Assembly (NCBI GenBank): GCA_963774305.1
Contig: CAVZEM010000009.1
Coordinates: 1-64,000 of the forward strand
Origin: DASUPK01 sp963774305
GTDB taxonomy: Bacteria; Actinomycetota; Thermoleophilia; Solirubrobacterales; 70-9
Length of the DNA: 64,000 bases
Direction: 5' to 3'
A program made the translations under genes and the position numbers. The notes below the pieces were generated by a model. That model saw nothing but the letters and a program-made list of their open reading frames with translations, did not search any database and had not been told where the DNA came from. Numbering within the stretch: the stretch's first letter is position 1; every line of letters begins with the position of its first letter. Below are positions 1-17,556 of this stretch, piece by piece.

Positions 1-512
1 GCCGAGCGCGCGGGGACGGTGCTGCCGGGCCATCACCCGGTCTGGGCGACCGAAATGTGGTGGGACAGCAACCCGCCGAACTCCGCGGGCGCCCCGCTGG
101 CTCGCCACGCGCGCTGGATCGAGCAGGCGATGTACCTGGCCTGGAAGGACGGCGCCAGTGCCGTGATCAACCTCCTGATTCGCGACTCGACGACCGGGCC
201 GCAGGATGCACCGGCGGGGCCGACTCGGGGATCTTCTTCGCCGATGGCCAGGCCAAGCCGGCGTTCCAAGCCTTCCGGTTCCCGTTCGTCACCGAGCGGA
301 ACCGCAAGGGCGTGCTGCGGGCATGGGGCAAGGCTCCGGCGGGCGGAGCCATCCAGATCCAGCGTCGCCGAAGCGGCTGGCGAACGATCAAGACCATCAA
401 GGTCGCGCCTGGTGAGGTGTTCACCACCAGGCTGGCATCCGGGCGGGGAGGATCGTTCAGGGCAGTGCTGGGGGCCGAGACCAGCTTGGTCTGGCACCAG
501 GGCAAGCGCTGA
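1..512 (+). pseudogene. 3' part of a glycoside-hydrolase-like protein, frameshifted
   Basis: The frame is open from base 1, so the 5' end lies outside the window. It encodes a TIM-barrel-end-like segment (WATEMWWDSNPP, then RWIEQAMYLAWKDG) up to about base 205. The continuation (GIFFADGQAKPAFQAFRFPF, ending WHQGKR at 512) is in another frame. The pattern of a Glu after Thr in WATE, a Trp/Asp/Pro-rich loop, and DGQAKPAFQAF before the stop is typical of the C-terminal end of actinobacterial cellulase/GH5- or GH39-like proteins. One indel near 205-220 separates the halves, so this is either a pseudogene or a sequence error. The exact substrate cannot be told from this piece. Confidence 0.6.
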
Positions 513-632
513 GCTCCCGCCTGTCGTGGTTCCAGCGATGACGAGAGTTGTCAGCGTTGGGCCATCCCCCGCGTATCTGGTTAGCAGACGAGCGATTCCG
601 TCCAGACCCCGGAAGGGAAGGGAGAAGGAAAG

Positions 633-1076
633 ATGAGGAAGAAGGCGATTGGCGTCGCGGTGGCAGTGGGGGCGCTCGCTGTGACCGTTTTTATCCCCGC
701 CGCCGGGGCCCAGACCTACGGTGAGGGCGGCGTCCTCGGTGCGTCCGGAACCGGGGGAATCATTCCCATCACCGGGAAGACGAAGTTGAAGAAGAAGGTT
801 CCGGTGGCGACCATTATCTGCGGCACCCCCGGCACCTGCTCCGTCACCGCCAGCTCGGCCAAGATCAAGGTCAATGGGCAGGTCTTCAAGGCCAAGTTCA
901 AGCCCATCGGCACGATCGCGCCGGGACAGAGCGTCACCGCGAAGGTGAAGCTCAAGGAGAGCGCGAGGAGCGCAATCCAGGATGCGGGCAAGGGCAAGGT
1001 GAAGTGGAACCTCAAGGCCCACAGCACTGACGGGCCGACCGCAAGCGGCTCCGGCAAGCGCAAGCTCACGACCTAG
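633..1076 (+). CDS. small secreted protein of unknown function
   Basis: A 147-residue protein with a classical signal peptide: MRKK, then a hydrophobic stretch to about residue 26 ending AAGAQ. The mature part is Lys/Thr/Ser-rich beta-type sequence with two Cys (CGTPGTC around residues 63-69) and a C-terminal Ig-like feel (KIKVNGQ, VTAKVKLKESAR). A purine-rich ribosome binding site (GGAGAAGGAAAG) immediately precedes the ATG. It resembles in composition the secreted proteins at 47777 and 51678. No catalytic motif is visible. I do not recognise a named family. Confidence 0.75.
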   Translation: MRKKAIGVAVAVGALAVTVFIPAAGAQTYGEGGVLGASGTGGIIPITGKTKLKKKVPVATIICGTPGTCSVTASSAKIKVNGQVFKAKFKPIGTIAPGQSVTAKVKLKESARSAIQDAGKGKVKWNLKAHSTDGPTASGSGKRKLTT

Positions 1077-1101
1077 CACCGTCCGACGAACTTGAAGCTG
1101 A

Positions 1102-1133
1102 GGGCCGCCCGGTCCGGAGCGATCGGGCGGCCC
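1102..1133 (+). terminator. perfect 10-bp hairpin after the secreted-protein gene
   Basis: GGGCCGCCCG (1102-1111) and CGGGCGGCCC (1124-1133) form a perfect 10-bp stem with a 12-nt loop, 25 nt after the stop codon. There is no T-run, so termination is likely but not certain. Confidence 0.5.
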
Positions 1134-1225
1134 CCATGCAGCGGCCTCGGAGATTCAGCGCGGCATCATCGCCAAGACGCTCGGTCTGTAGCGCCCGCGT
1201 CACCAAGTCAAGCTGGCCGTCGCAC

Positions 1226-1253
1226 TTGGAGGCGGCCGCCGATCCCCTACACT
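1226..1253 (+). promoter_or_regulatory. candidate promoter of the rplJ leader
   Basis: TTGGAG (1226-1231), a 16-nt spacer and TACACT (1248-1253) lie just upstream of the conserved leader RNA. The predicted start is near 1260, which would include the whole leader. Confidence 0.5.
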
Positions 1254-1264
1254 GCTCGCTTCCG

Positions 1265-1400
1265 ATAGCCGCCCAAGACCGTCGGCGGGACCCAGGTCCA
1301 GAAGTCCGGCGCAGGTGAGCGAGAGTCACACGGTCTGAGGACCGCCCGCTCTGGCCCGCCTGCGTGCGGGTCTTTTTGTTGGCGAGACGGGCGAGACCAG
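1265..1400 (+). ncRNA. ribosomal protein L10 leader (rplJ autoregulatory leader)
   Basis: The segment starts with AGACCGTCGG (1276-1285) and is followed by a complementary CCGGCGCAGGTGAG stretch (1306-1319). This is the arrangement of the L10-leader RNA family that binds the L10-L12 complex. It ends in a hairpin with a T-run just before rplJ. The family normally lets excess L10 repress its own operon, here rplJ-rplL and perhaps rpoBC. The family call rests on motif and position, not on a covariance-model search. Confidence 0.75.
1355..1377 (+). terminator. attenuator terminator in the rplJ leader
   Basis: CCCGC (1355-1359), a 6-nt loop and GCGGG (1366-1370) are followed by TCTTTTT. It lies 30 nt before the rplJ start codon. 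It is therefore best read as a conditional terminator of the leader rather than the end of an upstream gene. Confidence 0.65.
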
Positions 1401-1407
1401 AAACGAA

Positions 1408-2010
1408 ATGGACAGAGAACAAAAGACAGCAGTGGTAGAGGAGCTCGCCACCGAGCTCAAGGACGCGACGGCGATCTTCGCGGTCGACTACCGCGGGATC
1501 AGCGTGCCGCAGGCTGCCGAGCTTCGCGCGGGCCTGCGCGACGCCGACACCCGCTTCCGCATAGTCAAGAACCGCCTCACCCTGCGTGCCGCGGACGCCG
1601 CCGGCACGGATGGGCTGAAGGAGCACCTGAGCGGTCCCACCGCTCTCGCCCTGGTCAAGGGCGATGCGGCGCTCGCCGCGAAGACGCTGAACCGGCTCGG
1701 CTCCGAATGGGAGCTGCTCGACTACAAGGGCGGCCTGATGGACGGGGATGAGCTCGACCCGGACTCCTTCAAGGCGATCGCCCTGCTGCCCGGCCGCGAC
1801 GCCCTCAACGCGCAGCTCGCCGGAATGGTGGCGAGCCCGCTCACCGGCCTGGTCCGCGGCCTCGGATCGATGATCCAGGGCCTGGCACTCCAGCTCGGCC
1901 AGATCGCGGAGCAGGGCCTGGTCACCGGCGAACCCCCCAAGGAGGAGGCGCCCGCCGACGAGGAGACCCCGGCTGAGGAAGAGGCCGCCGGCCGAGGAGG
2001 CTCCTGCTGA
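1408..2010 (+). CDS. rplJ: 50S ribosomal protein L10
   Basis: L10 forms the base of the ribosomal stalk and holds the L7/L12 dimers. The N-terminal 23S-binding domain is clear (VDYRGISVPQ, IVKNRL, LSGPTALAL), followed by the C-terminal helix that binds L7/L12 (about residues 140-170). The family is usually about 165-180 residues. From about residue 174 this protein continues into an acidic Glu/Ala/Pro tail (PPKEEAPADEETPAEEE). The literal frame stops at 2010, but the same kind of acidic coding sequence resumes in the same frame and runs to a stop at 2215-2217 that abuts rplL. Two compensating indels near 1985 and 2022 would make a protein of about 269 residues. Confidence 0.95.
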   Translation: MDREQKTAVVEELATELKDATAIFAVDYRGISVPQAAELRAGLRDADTRFRIVKNRLTLRAADAAGTDGLKEHLSGPTALALVKGDAALAAKTLNRLGSEWELLDYKGGLMDGDELDPDSFKAIALLPGRDALNAQLAGMVASPLTGLVRGLGSMIQGLALQLGQIAEQGLVTGEPPKEEAPADEETPAEEEAAGRGGSC

Positions 2011-2217
2011 GGAAGCCGGCCCGCAGCTGAGGAGGCGCCAGCCGACCCAGAGCCGGCCGAGTCTCCGGAAGAGACATCCGAGGAGCAGGCGCCGGAAGGC
2101 GAGGACGCCGGCCAGGGCGAGGCCGAGGAGACCGCGGAGGGCGACGCCGACATCGCCGATGAGCCCCCAGAAGAGACTTCAGAAGATTCTGACGAGAACA
2201 AGGAGGACAGCGAGTAG
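2011..2217 (+). other. probable continuation of the L10 acidic tail
   Basis: In the rplJ frame this reads AAEEAPADPEPAESPEE and further Glu/Asp-rich sequence to NKEDSE and a TAG at 2215-2217, directly before the rplL ATG. Between about 1985 and 2025 the repeat-like PAEEAPAEEAG sequence is found one frame away. This indicates two compensating indels, either sequence error or a real double frameshift. Confidence 0.65.
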
Positions 2218-2601
2218 ATGGCCACCAGCACACAAGACTGGATCGAGGAGCTCAAGGGCATCTCGGTTCTGGAGCTTTCCGAGCGCATCAAGGCGCTCGA
2301 GGAGGAGTTCGGCGTCTCCGCGACCGCCGTCGCCGCCGCGGCCCCCGCAGCAGGCGGGCCGGCCGGCGATGGAGCGGGCGAGGAGGAGGCCGGGACGGTT
2401 GACCTCGTCCTGACCGGCTCCGGCGACAAGAAGATCGGCGTGATCAAGGTCGTGCGCGCCGCCACCGGGCTCGGCCTCAAGGAGGCCAAGGCTCTCGTTG
2501 ACGAGGCTCCCAAGCCCGTCAAGGAGGCGATCGAGCGCGAGGAGGCCGAGGGCCTGCTCAAGGAGATCGAAGAGGCCGGCGGCACCGCCGAGATCAAGTA
2601 G
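2218..2601 (+). CDS. rplL: 50S ribosomal protein L7/L12
   Basis: 127 residues, the usual length. The N-terminal dimerisation domain (IEELKGISVLELSERIKALEEEFGV) is followed by an Ala/Gly-rich hinge (about residues 38-58). The C-terminal factor-binding domain carries the conserved KKIGVIKVVR and GLGLKEAKALVDEAP. The protein recruits and stimulates translational GTPases such as EF-G and EF-Tu, both encoded further along. Its ATG follows the rplJ-tail stop without a gap, so translation is probably coupled. Confidence 0.98.
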   Translation: MATSTQDWIEELKGISVLELSERIKALEEEFGVSATAVAAAAPAAGGPAGDGAGEEEAGTVDLVLTGSGDKKIGVIKVVRAATGLGLKEAKALVDEAPKPVKEAIEREEAEGLLKEIEEAGGTAEIK

Positions 2602-2654
2602 ACGCGAGCCACGAAACTGCTCCAAACCGCTCAGATTCGGAGTAAGATCCCGGC

Positions 2655-2676
2655 ACGTGCCCCTTCGGGGGCGTGT
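2655..2676 (+). terminator. UUCG-tetraloop hairpin between rplL and rpoB
   Basis: A 9-bp stem with two G-U pairs closes on a TTCG loop (2664-2667) and is followed by TTAGC. It has no strong T-run, so it looks like a partial terminator or processing signal that lowers read-through into rpoB. Confidence 0.45.
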
Positions 2677-2678
2677 TA

Positions 2679-2720
2679 GCAACCCTTGACCAAAGGGTTG
2701 CCGTGCGTTACTATGCACGG
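2679..2720. repeat. two adjacent inverted repeats embracing the rpoB promoter
   Basis: The first repeat has perfect 9-bp arms (GCAACCCTT, 2679-2687; AAGGGTTGC, 2693-2701) and contains the -35 hexamer. The second has perfect 6-bp arms (CCGTGC, 2701-2706; GCACGG, 2715-2720) and contains the -10 hexamer in its loop. Both lie upstream of the predicted transcription start. Confidence 0.75.
2686..2714 (+). promoter_or_regulatory. rpoBC promoter
   Basis: TTGACC (2686-2691), a 17-nt spacer and TACTAT (2709-2714) make the best sigma-70-type promoter on the plus strand here. The expected start near 2721 gives a leader of about 78 nt before the TTG start of rpoB. Confidence 0.75.
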
Positions 2721-2798
2721 TTCGCGCGCCCGGTGAGCCCTGCTGCCCGATTCTTGCGCGGTCTCACAAGCCTTCTAATACTTTGAGGAGTCGCCGAG

Positions 2799-10459
<7,661 letters not shown>

Positions 10460-10474
10460 CTCGTAGCGCCTAGG

Positions 10475-10556
10475 CGGCGGGTCCTGTCGCCGCAGGAACC
10501 TCCCACGGGCGCTCAGTAGTCGCGCCCGTGGGCCCCTCCTACGGCGCCACCCGCCG
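10475..10556. repeat. three-tier palindromic element, copy 1
   Basis: Inner stem: 11-bp perfect arms 10502-10512 and 10522-10532 with a 9-nt loop. Middle tier: AGGA and CGCCG on the left pair with CGGCG and TCCT on the right. Outer tier: 8-bp perfect arms 10475-10482 and 10549-10556. A near-identical element lies at 54483-54566. Both copies sit between convergent genes, so a bidirectional terminator is the simplest reading. Confidence 0.85.
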
Positions 10557-10612
10557 ACTGGCGCGACAGCCTGACGTTCCGGTTCGGGGGCGGTGCGGGC
10601 GGGCTTGCTTTC

Positions 10613-10936
10613 CTAGCTGCCGGCGGGCGTGTGCTCGCGCCGCTCGTGCGCGGCCGTCCCTGGGGCGAGCCGCGGCTCGATCACCGGCGTCCGGGTGCGG
10701 CCACCGGGCGGGCAGTCGGGCCGAGCCTGAGCCGAGCCACCGTGCGGTCCCCGGCGTGGGCCTCGTGGCTTGACCGGGCTTCGCCGGAAGCGCCGGAAGC
10801 TGTGGTCATCTGCGTCGCCGGGCAGGTCCTCGAGCTCGGGCTCCGCCTTCACGGCCCAGTAGATCAGCCACATCCCATAGAGGACCGGGATCTTCAGGAT
10901 CACGGCCAAAAAGATGATCGGCACCACCTCTCCCAT
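10613..10936 (-). CDS. small single-helix membrane protein of unknown function
   Basis: 107 residues on the minus strand, convergent with rpoC. It begins MGEVVPIIFLAVILKIPVLY and one hydrophobic helix continues to about residue 26 (GMWLIYWAVKAEPE). A Pro/Arg-rich, probably cytoplasmic tail follows. The ATG at 10936 is chosen because the helix starts right after it; longer frames upstream are Ser/Arg low-complexity read-through. Similar short proteins with an IYWAVK-like helix end occur in actinobacteria, but I know no function. Confidence 0.6.
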   Translation of the reverse strand: MGEVVPIIFLAVILKIPVLYGMWLIYWAVKAEPELEDLPGDADDHSFRRFRRSPVKPRGPRRGPHGGSAQARPDCPPGGRTRTPVIEPRLAPGTAAHERREHTPAGS

Positions 10937-10967
10937 CCCGGCGAGTCTACCCCCGATCAGGTGTCGG

Positions 10968-11501
10968 CTAGGTCGGCTGAAAGCCGTCGCTGGCCCAGCG
11001 CTCGATGACCTCGACGTGGACGTCGAGGAGGCCGACGTCGGATTCGGTTGGGACGAGCAGGGTGGGCGCGGGGCGCTTCTCCGCCCACTCGTGGCAGCTG
11101 ACATCCAGGCTGTCGTCGATCCAGGCGAGCGGCCGGGAGTCGGCGTATTCCTCGAGCGCCTCCAGCTTCCAGTGGGCGGTGCCGAAGCGAGCGCGGCCGT
11201 CGAAGGTCAGATAGGGGAACTCGTGCAAGCCGAGGATGCCCGGCAGGTGGTCGTTGGCGCGGTCCTCCCAGCCGCTCGCCCAGATCAGCTCGTAGGTCTC
11301 GCCCAGGCGCTTCAGCCTCGGGCCGGTGTCGAGCGAGATGCAGTGGAGCATCCCGTCGATCAGGTGAAACTCCCCGGGAGCATCGTGGGCCTTGCGACCG
11401 GCCTCGACCGGCTGGTCGAATCCGAACAGGCTGATCACGCCGTCGATGTCCACGGCGAGGACCGGCGCGTCGCTCTTTGCCTTCCTCTGGAAGTCGGGCA
11501 T
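10968..11501 (-). CDS. HAD-like hydrolase domain protein
   Basis: 177 residues with HAD-superfamily features: motif I VLAVDIDGV (DxD), motif II near LIWASGWED, and an acidic motif IV WIDDSLD. It is close in type to the HAD domain found in RNA-repair-associated Swiss Army Knife proteins, but phosphatase activity on a small substrate is equally possible. The start at 11501 is the ATG nearest the domain (MPDFQRKAKSDAPVLAVDID). An earlier ATG at 11549 would overlap the divergent rpsL start. Confidence 0.65.
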   Translation of the reverse strand: MPDFQRKAKSDAPVLAVDIDGVISLFGFDQPVEAGRKAHDAPGEFHLIDGMLHCISLDTGPRLKRLGETYELIWASGWEDRANDHLPGILGLHEFPYLTFDGRARFGTAHWKLEALEEYADSRPLAWIDDSLDVSCHEWAEKRPAPTLLVPTESDVGLLDVHVEVIERWASDGFQPT

Positions 11502-11521
11502 GGGTGCGAAGGGTATTTGGC

Positions 11522-11527
11522 TACCAT
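11522..11527 (+). promoter_or_regulatory. candidate -10 box of leaderless rpsL
   Basis: TACCAT ends 8 nt before the rpsL GTG and there is no ribosome binding site in between. The transcript would therefore begin at or next to the start codon. Confidence 0.45.
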
Positions 11528-11535
11528 GCACCGCC

Positions 11536-11931
11536 GTGCCCAACACCAATCAGCTCGTCCGCAAGGGACGAACCCACAAGAAGAAGAAGATGTCGACGCC
11601 GGGCCTGAAGTCGGGCCAGGGTCGCAAGAAGCGCGTCGCCGCTCCCCAGCGGCGTGGCGTCTGCACCCGCGTCGCCACGGTCACCCCGAAGAAGCCGAAC
11701 TCGGCCCTCCGGAAGATCGCCAGGGTTCGCCTCACGAACGGGCTCGAGGTGACGAGCTACATCCCGGGCGAGGGTCACAACCTTCAGGAGCACTCCGTCG
11801 TCCTCGTCCGAGGCGGCCGGGTCAAGGACCTGCCTGGCGTCCGCTACAAGGTCGTCCGCGGCGCCCTCGATGCCGCCGGCGTCTCCGACCGCAAGCAGGG
11901 CCGTTCGCTGTACGGCGTCAAGGCTTCATAG
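11536..11931 (+). CDS. rpsL: 30S ribosomal protein S12
   Basis: 131 residues starting at GTG with PNTNQLVRKGR, matching the universal S12 N-terminus. The decoding-centre loops VTPKKPNSALRK and GGRVKDLPGVRY carry the lysines of the streptomycin-sensitive wild type and the Asp that is often methylthiolated. S12 monitors codon-anticodon geometry in the 30S A site. There is no Shine-Dalgarno sequence. A TACCAT box lies 8 nt upstream, so the mRNA may be leaderless. rpsG follows with no gap. Confidence 0.97.
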   Translation: MPNTNQLVRKGRTHKKKKMSTPGLKSGQGRKKRVAAPQRRGVCTRVATVTPKKPNSALRKIARVRLTNGLEVTSYIPGEGHNLQEHSVVLVRGGRVKDLPGVRYKVVRGALDAAGVSDRKQGRSLYGVKAS

Positions 11932-12402
11932 ATGCCGCGACGCAACCAGGCCACCATTCGGCTGCTCGAGCCCGACTCGGTCTACCGCAGCCGCATCGTC
12001 CAGCAGGTGATCAACAAGGTGATGACCGACGGCAAGAAGTCCGTCGCCGAGCAGATCACCTACGACGCACTCGCCCTGGTCGGCGAGCGCACCGGGAACA
12101 ACCCCGTCGAGGAGCTGGAGGGCGCGATCAAGCAGCTCACCCCGGTGCTCGAGGTCCGCTCCCGCCGCGTCGGCGGCGCCACCTACCAGGTGCCCGTCGA
12201 GGTCCCCGCCCGGCGGGCGCGCACGCTGGCGGTCCGCTGGCTGGTCGAGTTCGCCAGGGCCAGGGGAGAGAAGTCGATGGCCGAGCGTCTCGCGAACGAG
12301 ATCCTCGACGCCTCGAAGCAGCAGGGCAACGCCTGGAAGCGGAAGGACGACATCTACCGCATGGCCCAGGCGAACAAGGCGTTCGCGCATTACCGCTGGT
12401 AG
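11932..12402 (+). CDS. rpsG: 30S ribosomal protein S7
   Basis: 156 residues, the usual length. It starts immediately after the rpsL stop (TAGATG) with MPRRNQATIR. Conserved segments are VNKVM-like (INKVMTDGKKSVAEQI), LEVRSRRVGGATYQVPVEV and the C-terminal KRKDDIYRMAQANKAFAHYRW. S7 nucleates assembly of the 30S head. Its stop codon is directly followed, on the other strand, by the stop codon of a membrane protein gene, so there is no intergenic space for a separate terminator. Confidence 0.98.
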   Translation: MPRRNQATIRLLEPDSVYRSRIVQQVINKVMTDGKKSVAEQITYDALALVGERTGNNPVEELEGAIKQLTPVLEVRSRRVGGATYQVPVEVPARRARTLAVRWLVEFARARGEKSMAERLANEILDASKQQGNAWKRKDDIYRMAQANKAFAHYRW

Positions 12403-12948
12403 CTAGTCGCCGCGCGTTCGCTCGAGCCGGGTCGTTGCCGTCTCGGCGACCGTCGAGTCGTGCGTACGGCCGCCGTGCACCTCGGTGCTGCCGCTGCTGC
12501 CCGGGCGCATCGTGGCGAGCGCTGCGCCGCAGACGGTGAGCACCAGTGCGCCGACCAGCTCCAGCCAGAAGCCCGCGACGGGCTTCGCCTCGGCGTCGAT
12601 GAACGACTGGCGCGGGTCGTCGAGCGTCCCGATGTTGTTCACCTTCGGCAGGTCGCCGATCAGAAAGATGAGCAGCGCGACCAGACCGCAGACCGCGATC
12701 GCCACGGCGGCGACCTGCCCGAGCTGCTCGCCGCGGGCAGCCATCGCCACCACCAGCAGGATCAGGGCGAAGATCGCGAGGACGAGCGTCGCGTAGCCGT
12801 GCTGGTCGGATGCCTGAATCGCCTTGAGCGCCTCACCGCCGGGAGGGGTGAGGTGGAAGATGTCGGTGAACTGCGAGACGCCGAGCATCGCCGCGGCGGC
12901 CGCGCAGGCGAAGACGAGCAGGGTTTCGGTTCGGGGGCGCTTCGTCAT
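12403..12948 (-). CDS. four-helix membrane protein, paralogue of its neighbour
   Basis: 181 residues from MTKRPRTETLLVFACAAAAA. Hydrophobic helices lie at about residues 9-28, 52-70, 80-97 and 124-146. It shares with the upstream gene product the motif LGVSQF(T/F)D after helix 1, a conserved DLP loop after helix 3, and GFW-E before helix 4. The stop abuts rpsG convergently. The ATG overlaps the stop of the upstream gene by 4 nt (ATGA), so the two are translated together. Function unknown; no catalytic residues stand out. Confidence 0.7.
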   Translation of the reverse strand: MTKRPRTETLLVFACAAAAAMLGVSQFTDIFHLTPPGGEALKAIQASDQHGYATLVLAIFALILLVVAMAARGEQLGQVAAVAIAVCGLVALLIFLIGDLPKVNNIGTLDDPRQSFIDAEAKPVAGFWLELVGALVLTVCGAALATMRPGSSGSTEVHGGRTHDSTVAETATTRLERTRGD

Positions 12949-13805
12949 GACTCGGTCTGCAGGCCGGGTGAGATTCCGTCGTCCTTCCGCCTCACGCGCC
13001 CGCGCCGGGCGGCTGACCTCGACCCGCCTCTCCTCGGTGCGGCCACGCCGCGAGAGTAGAGGGCGAGCAGGCCACCGCAAAGCATCAGCACGGCGGAGCA
13101 CGCCACCTCGGCCCAGAAGCCCTGGAGAAGCTGCGCCTCGGAGCCGCTGAACGCCAGGCCCGGTCGGCCGGCGTCGAGGCCCTGGGGGAGGTCGATCCCG
13201 CCCGCGACGGCGAGGCCGAGCAGCCCGCAGATCGCGACCCCGCCCGCGAGACGGGTCTCACCGCGGTAGGCGCCGACGATCAGCACGATCGCCGCGACGG
13301 CAACCGGGATCAGGACCCAGAGGTGGGCGCTGCCGGCGGTGTGGGCTCCGACGATGGGCGCGGGGGCGGTCGAGCCGACCTCACCGGCGTAATTCGGTGC
13401 GTCCACGGCGACGCCGTGGTAGTCGAAGAACTGCGAGACCCCGAGCCCGACGGCGGCTGCGATCCCGACGAAGGCGACGGTCGAGAGCGGTGTGACGTGT
13501 CGCTCGGCGCCGCGAGCCGTGGCGGTCGCGACGGCTCGCGTCCGCTCGGCAAGCCAGCTCCCCGCGACCGAGCCAAGCTCGGCGAGCAGGGCGATCAGCG
13601 CGGCGAACAGCTTGATGACGAACATCAGCGACCCCGTTATGTAGGGGGCGATCCAACCCACGAACCGGCCCACCGGAGCGAAGACGGGCCGGAGCTTCCG
13701 GGTTTCGCCCCGACGCCCGCGGGAGAGCTCATGGCCCTCGCGTCGCGTGCGCTCCGTGAGCTCCCGGACGCGGCTGCTGGGGCGCCTGCGACGACCGGCG
13801 CTCAT
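12945..13805 (-). CDS. larger membrane protein, paralogue of the downstream gene
   Basis: 286 residues from MSAGRRRRPSSRVRELTERT. An Arg-rich cytoplasmic N-terminus of about 55 residues is followed by one helix (SLMFVIKLFAALIALLAELG) and then four helices. Those four match the four of the next gene, including LGVSQFFD, GGIDLP and QGFWAEV. The start at 13805 precedes the basic segment; an upstream ATG at 13916 is possible but would overlap the fusA promoter region. The pair sits inverted inside the str cluster, between rpsG and fusA. Function unknown. Confidence 0.65.
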   Translation of the reverse strand: MSAGRRRRPSSRVRELTERTRREGHELSRGRRGETRKLRPVFAPVGRFVGWIAPYITGSLMFVIKLFAALIALLAELGSVAGSWLAERTRAVATATARGAERHVTPLSTVAFVGIAAAVGLGVSQFFDYHGVAVDAPNYAGEVGSTAPAPIVGAHTAGSAHLWVLIPVAVAAIVLIVGAYRGETRLAGGVAICGLLGLAVAGGIDLPQGLDAGRPGLAFSGSEAQLLQGFWAEVACSAVLMLCGGLLALYSRGVAAPRRGGSRSAARRGRVRRKDDGISPGLQTES

Positions 13806-13837
13806 GCCTGTTCCCTGCCTGAAAGCCCTCGGGCCGC

Positions 13838-13846
13838 TGCTATCAT
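13838..13846 (+). promoter_or_regulatory. extended -10 promoter candidate for fusA-tuf
   Basis: TGC-TATCAT has the extended -10 form. The same CGCTGCTATC context with TATCCT occurs at 31903-31916 before rpmJ. The predicted start near 13853 gives a leader of about 190 nt containing a terminator-like hairpin. Confidence 0.5.
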
Positions 13847-13952
13847 CGCCGTCGCTCCGGGTGCCCCCAGAGGTGTTCGTGAGCGTTAACCGTTTCAATG
13901 GAGAACGGCGCGACATAGGAGAAGTTCGGGTCGAAGAGACGCTTTGCGCTCG

Positions 13953-13973
13953 GGCCCGTAAGGGCCTTTTTTT
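13953..13973 (+). terminator. intrinsic terminator in the fusA leader
   Basis: GGCCC (13953-13957), loop GTAA and GGGCC (13962-13966) are followed by seven Ts. It lies 68 nt upstream of the fusA ATG and downstream of the candidate promoter, so it is placed as an attenuator. Confidence 0.65.
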
Positions 13974-14041
13974 CTGCGCGAATACCGAACTCAGACTAGC
14001 CGTTCCGCATTTCCCTCACGCCAGTACGACCGGACAGGATC

Positions 14042-16156
<2,115 letters not shown>

Positions 16157-16157
16157 C

Positions 16158-16163
16158 TATATT
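16158..16163 (+). promoter_or_regulatory. possible internal -10 box for tuf
   Basis: TATATT lies 2 nt after the fusA stop and 57 nt before the tuf ATG, in an otherwise GC-rich stretch. No convincing -35 is seen. A separate tuf promoter is common in bacteria. Confidence 0.3.
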
Positions 16164-16220
16164 CCTCAGGTTCGGCCACTAACCACTTAAAGACACCAAC
16201 TAGACCCCCAAAGGAGCGAG

Positions 16221-17405
<1,185 letters not shown>

Positions 17406-17412
17406 CTCCATG

Positions 17413-17437
17413 ACGGGCCCCCTCGGGGGCCCGTTGT
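17413..17437 (+). terminator. terminator of fusA-tuf
   Basis: ACGGGCCCCC (17413-17422) and GGGGGCCCGT (17425-17434) form a 9-bp GC-rich stem with a 4-nt loop, followed by TGTT. Confidence 0.75.
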
Positions 17438-17492
17438 TAGTACGGCCCTCCCACCAGGGCAAAGGGCCCGGACAACTGCAAGACATACGACC

Positions 17493-17528
17493 AGGGCGCG
17501 GCCCTATTTCCACCGGGGGCGGCGCCCT
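17493..17528 (+). promoter_or_regulatory. stem-loop in the S10 operon leader
   Basis: AGGGCGC (17493-17499) pairs with GCGCCCT (17522-17528). An inner GCCC/GGGC helix lies within the loop. The structure ends 18 nt before the rpsJ ribosome binding site. S10-operon leaders are often r-protein-controlled; whether this one is cannot be read from sequence alone. Confidence 0.4.
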
Positions 17529-17556
17529 AATTGCGCGAAAAGACCAGAAGGACTAA

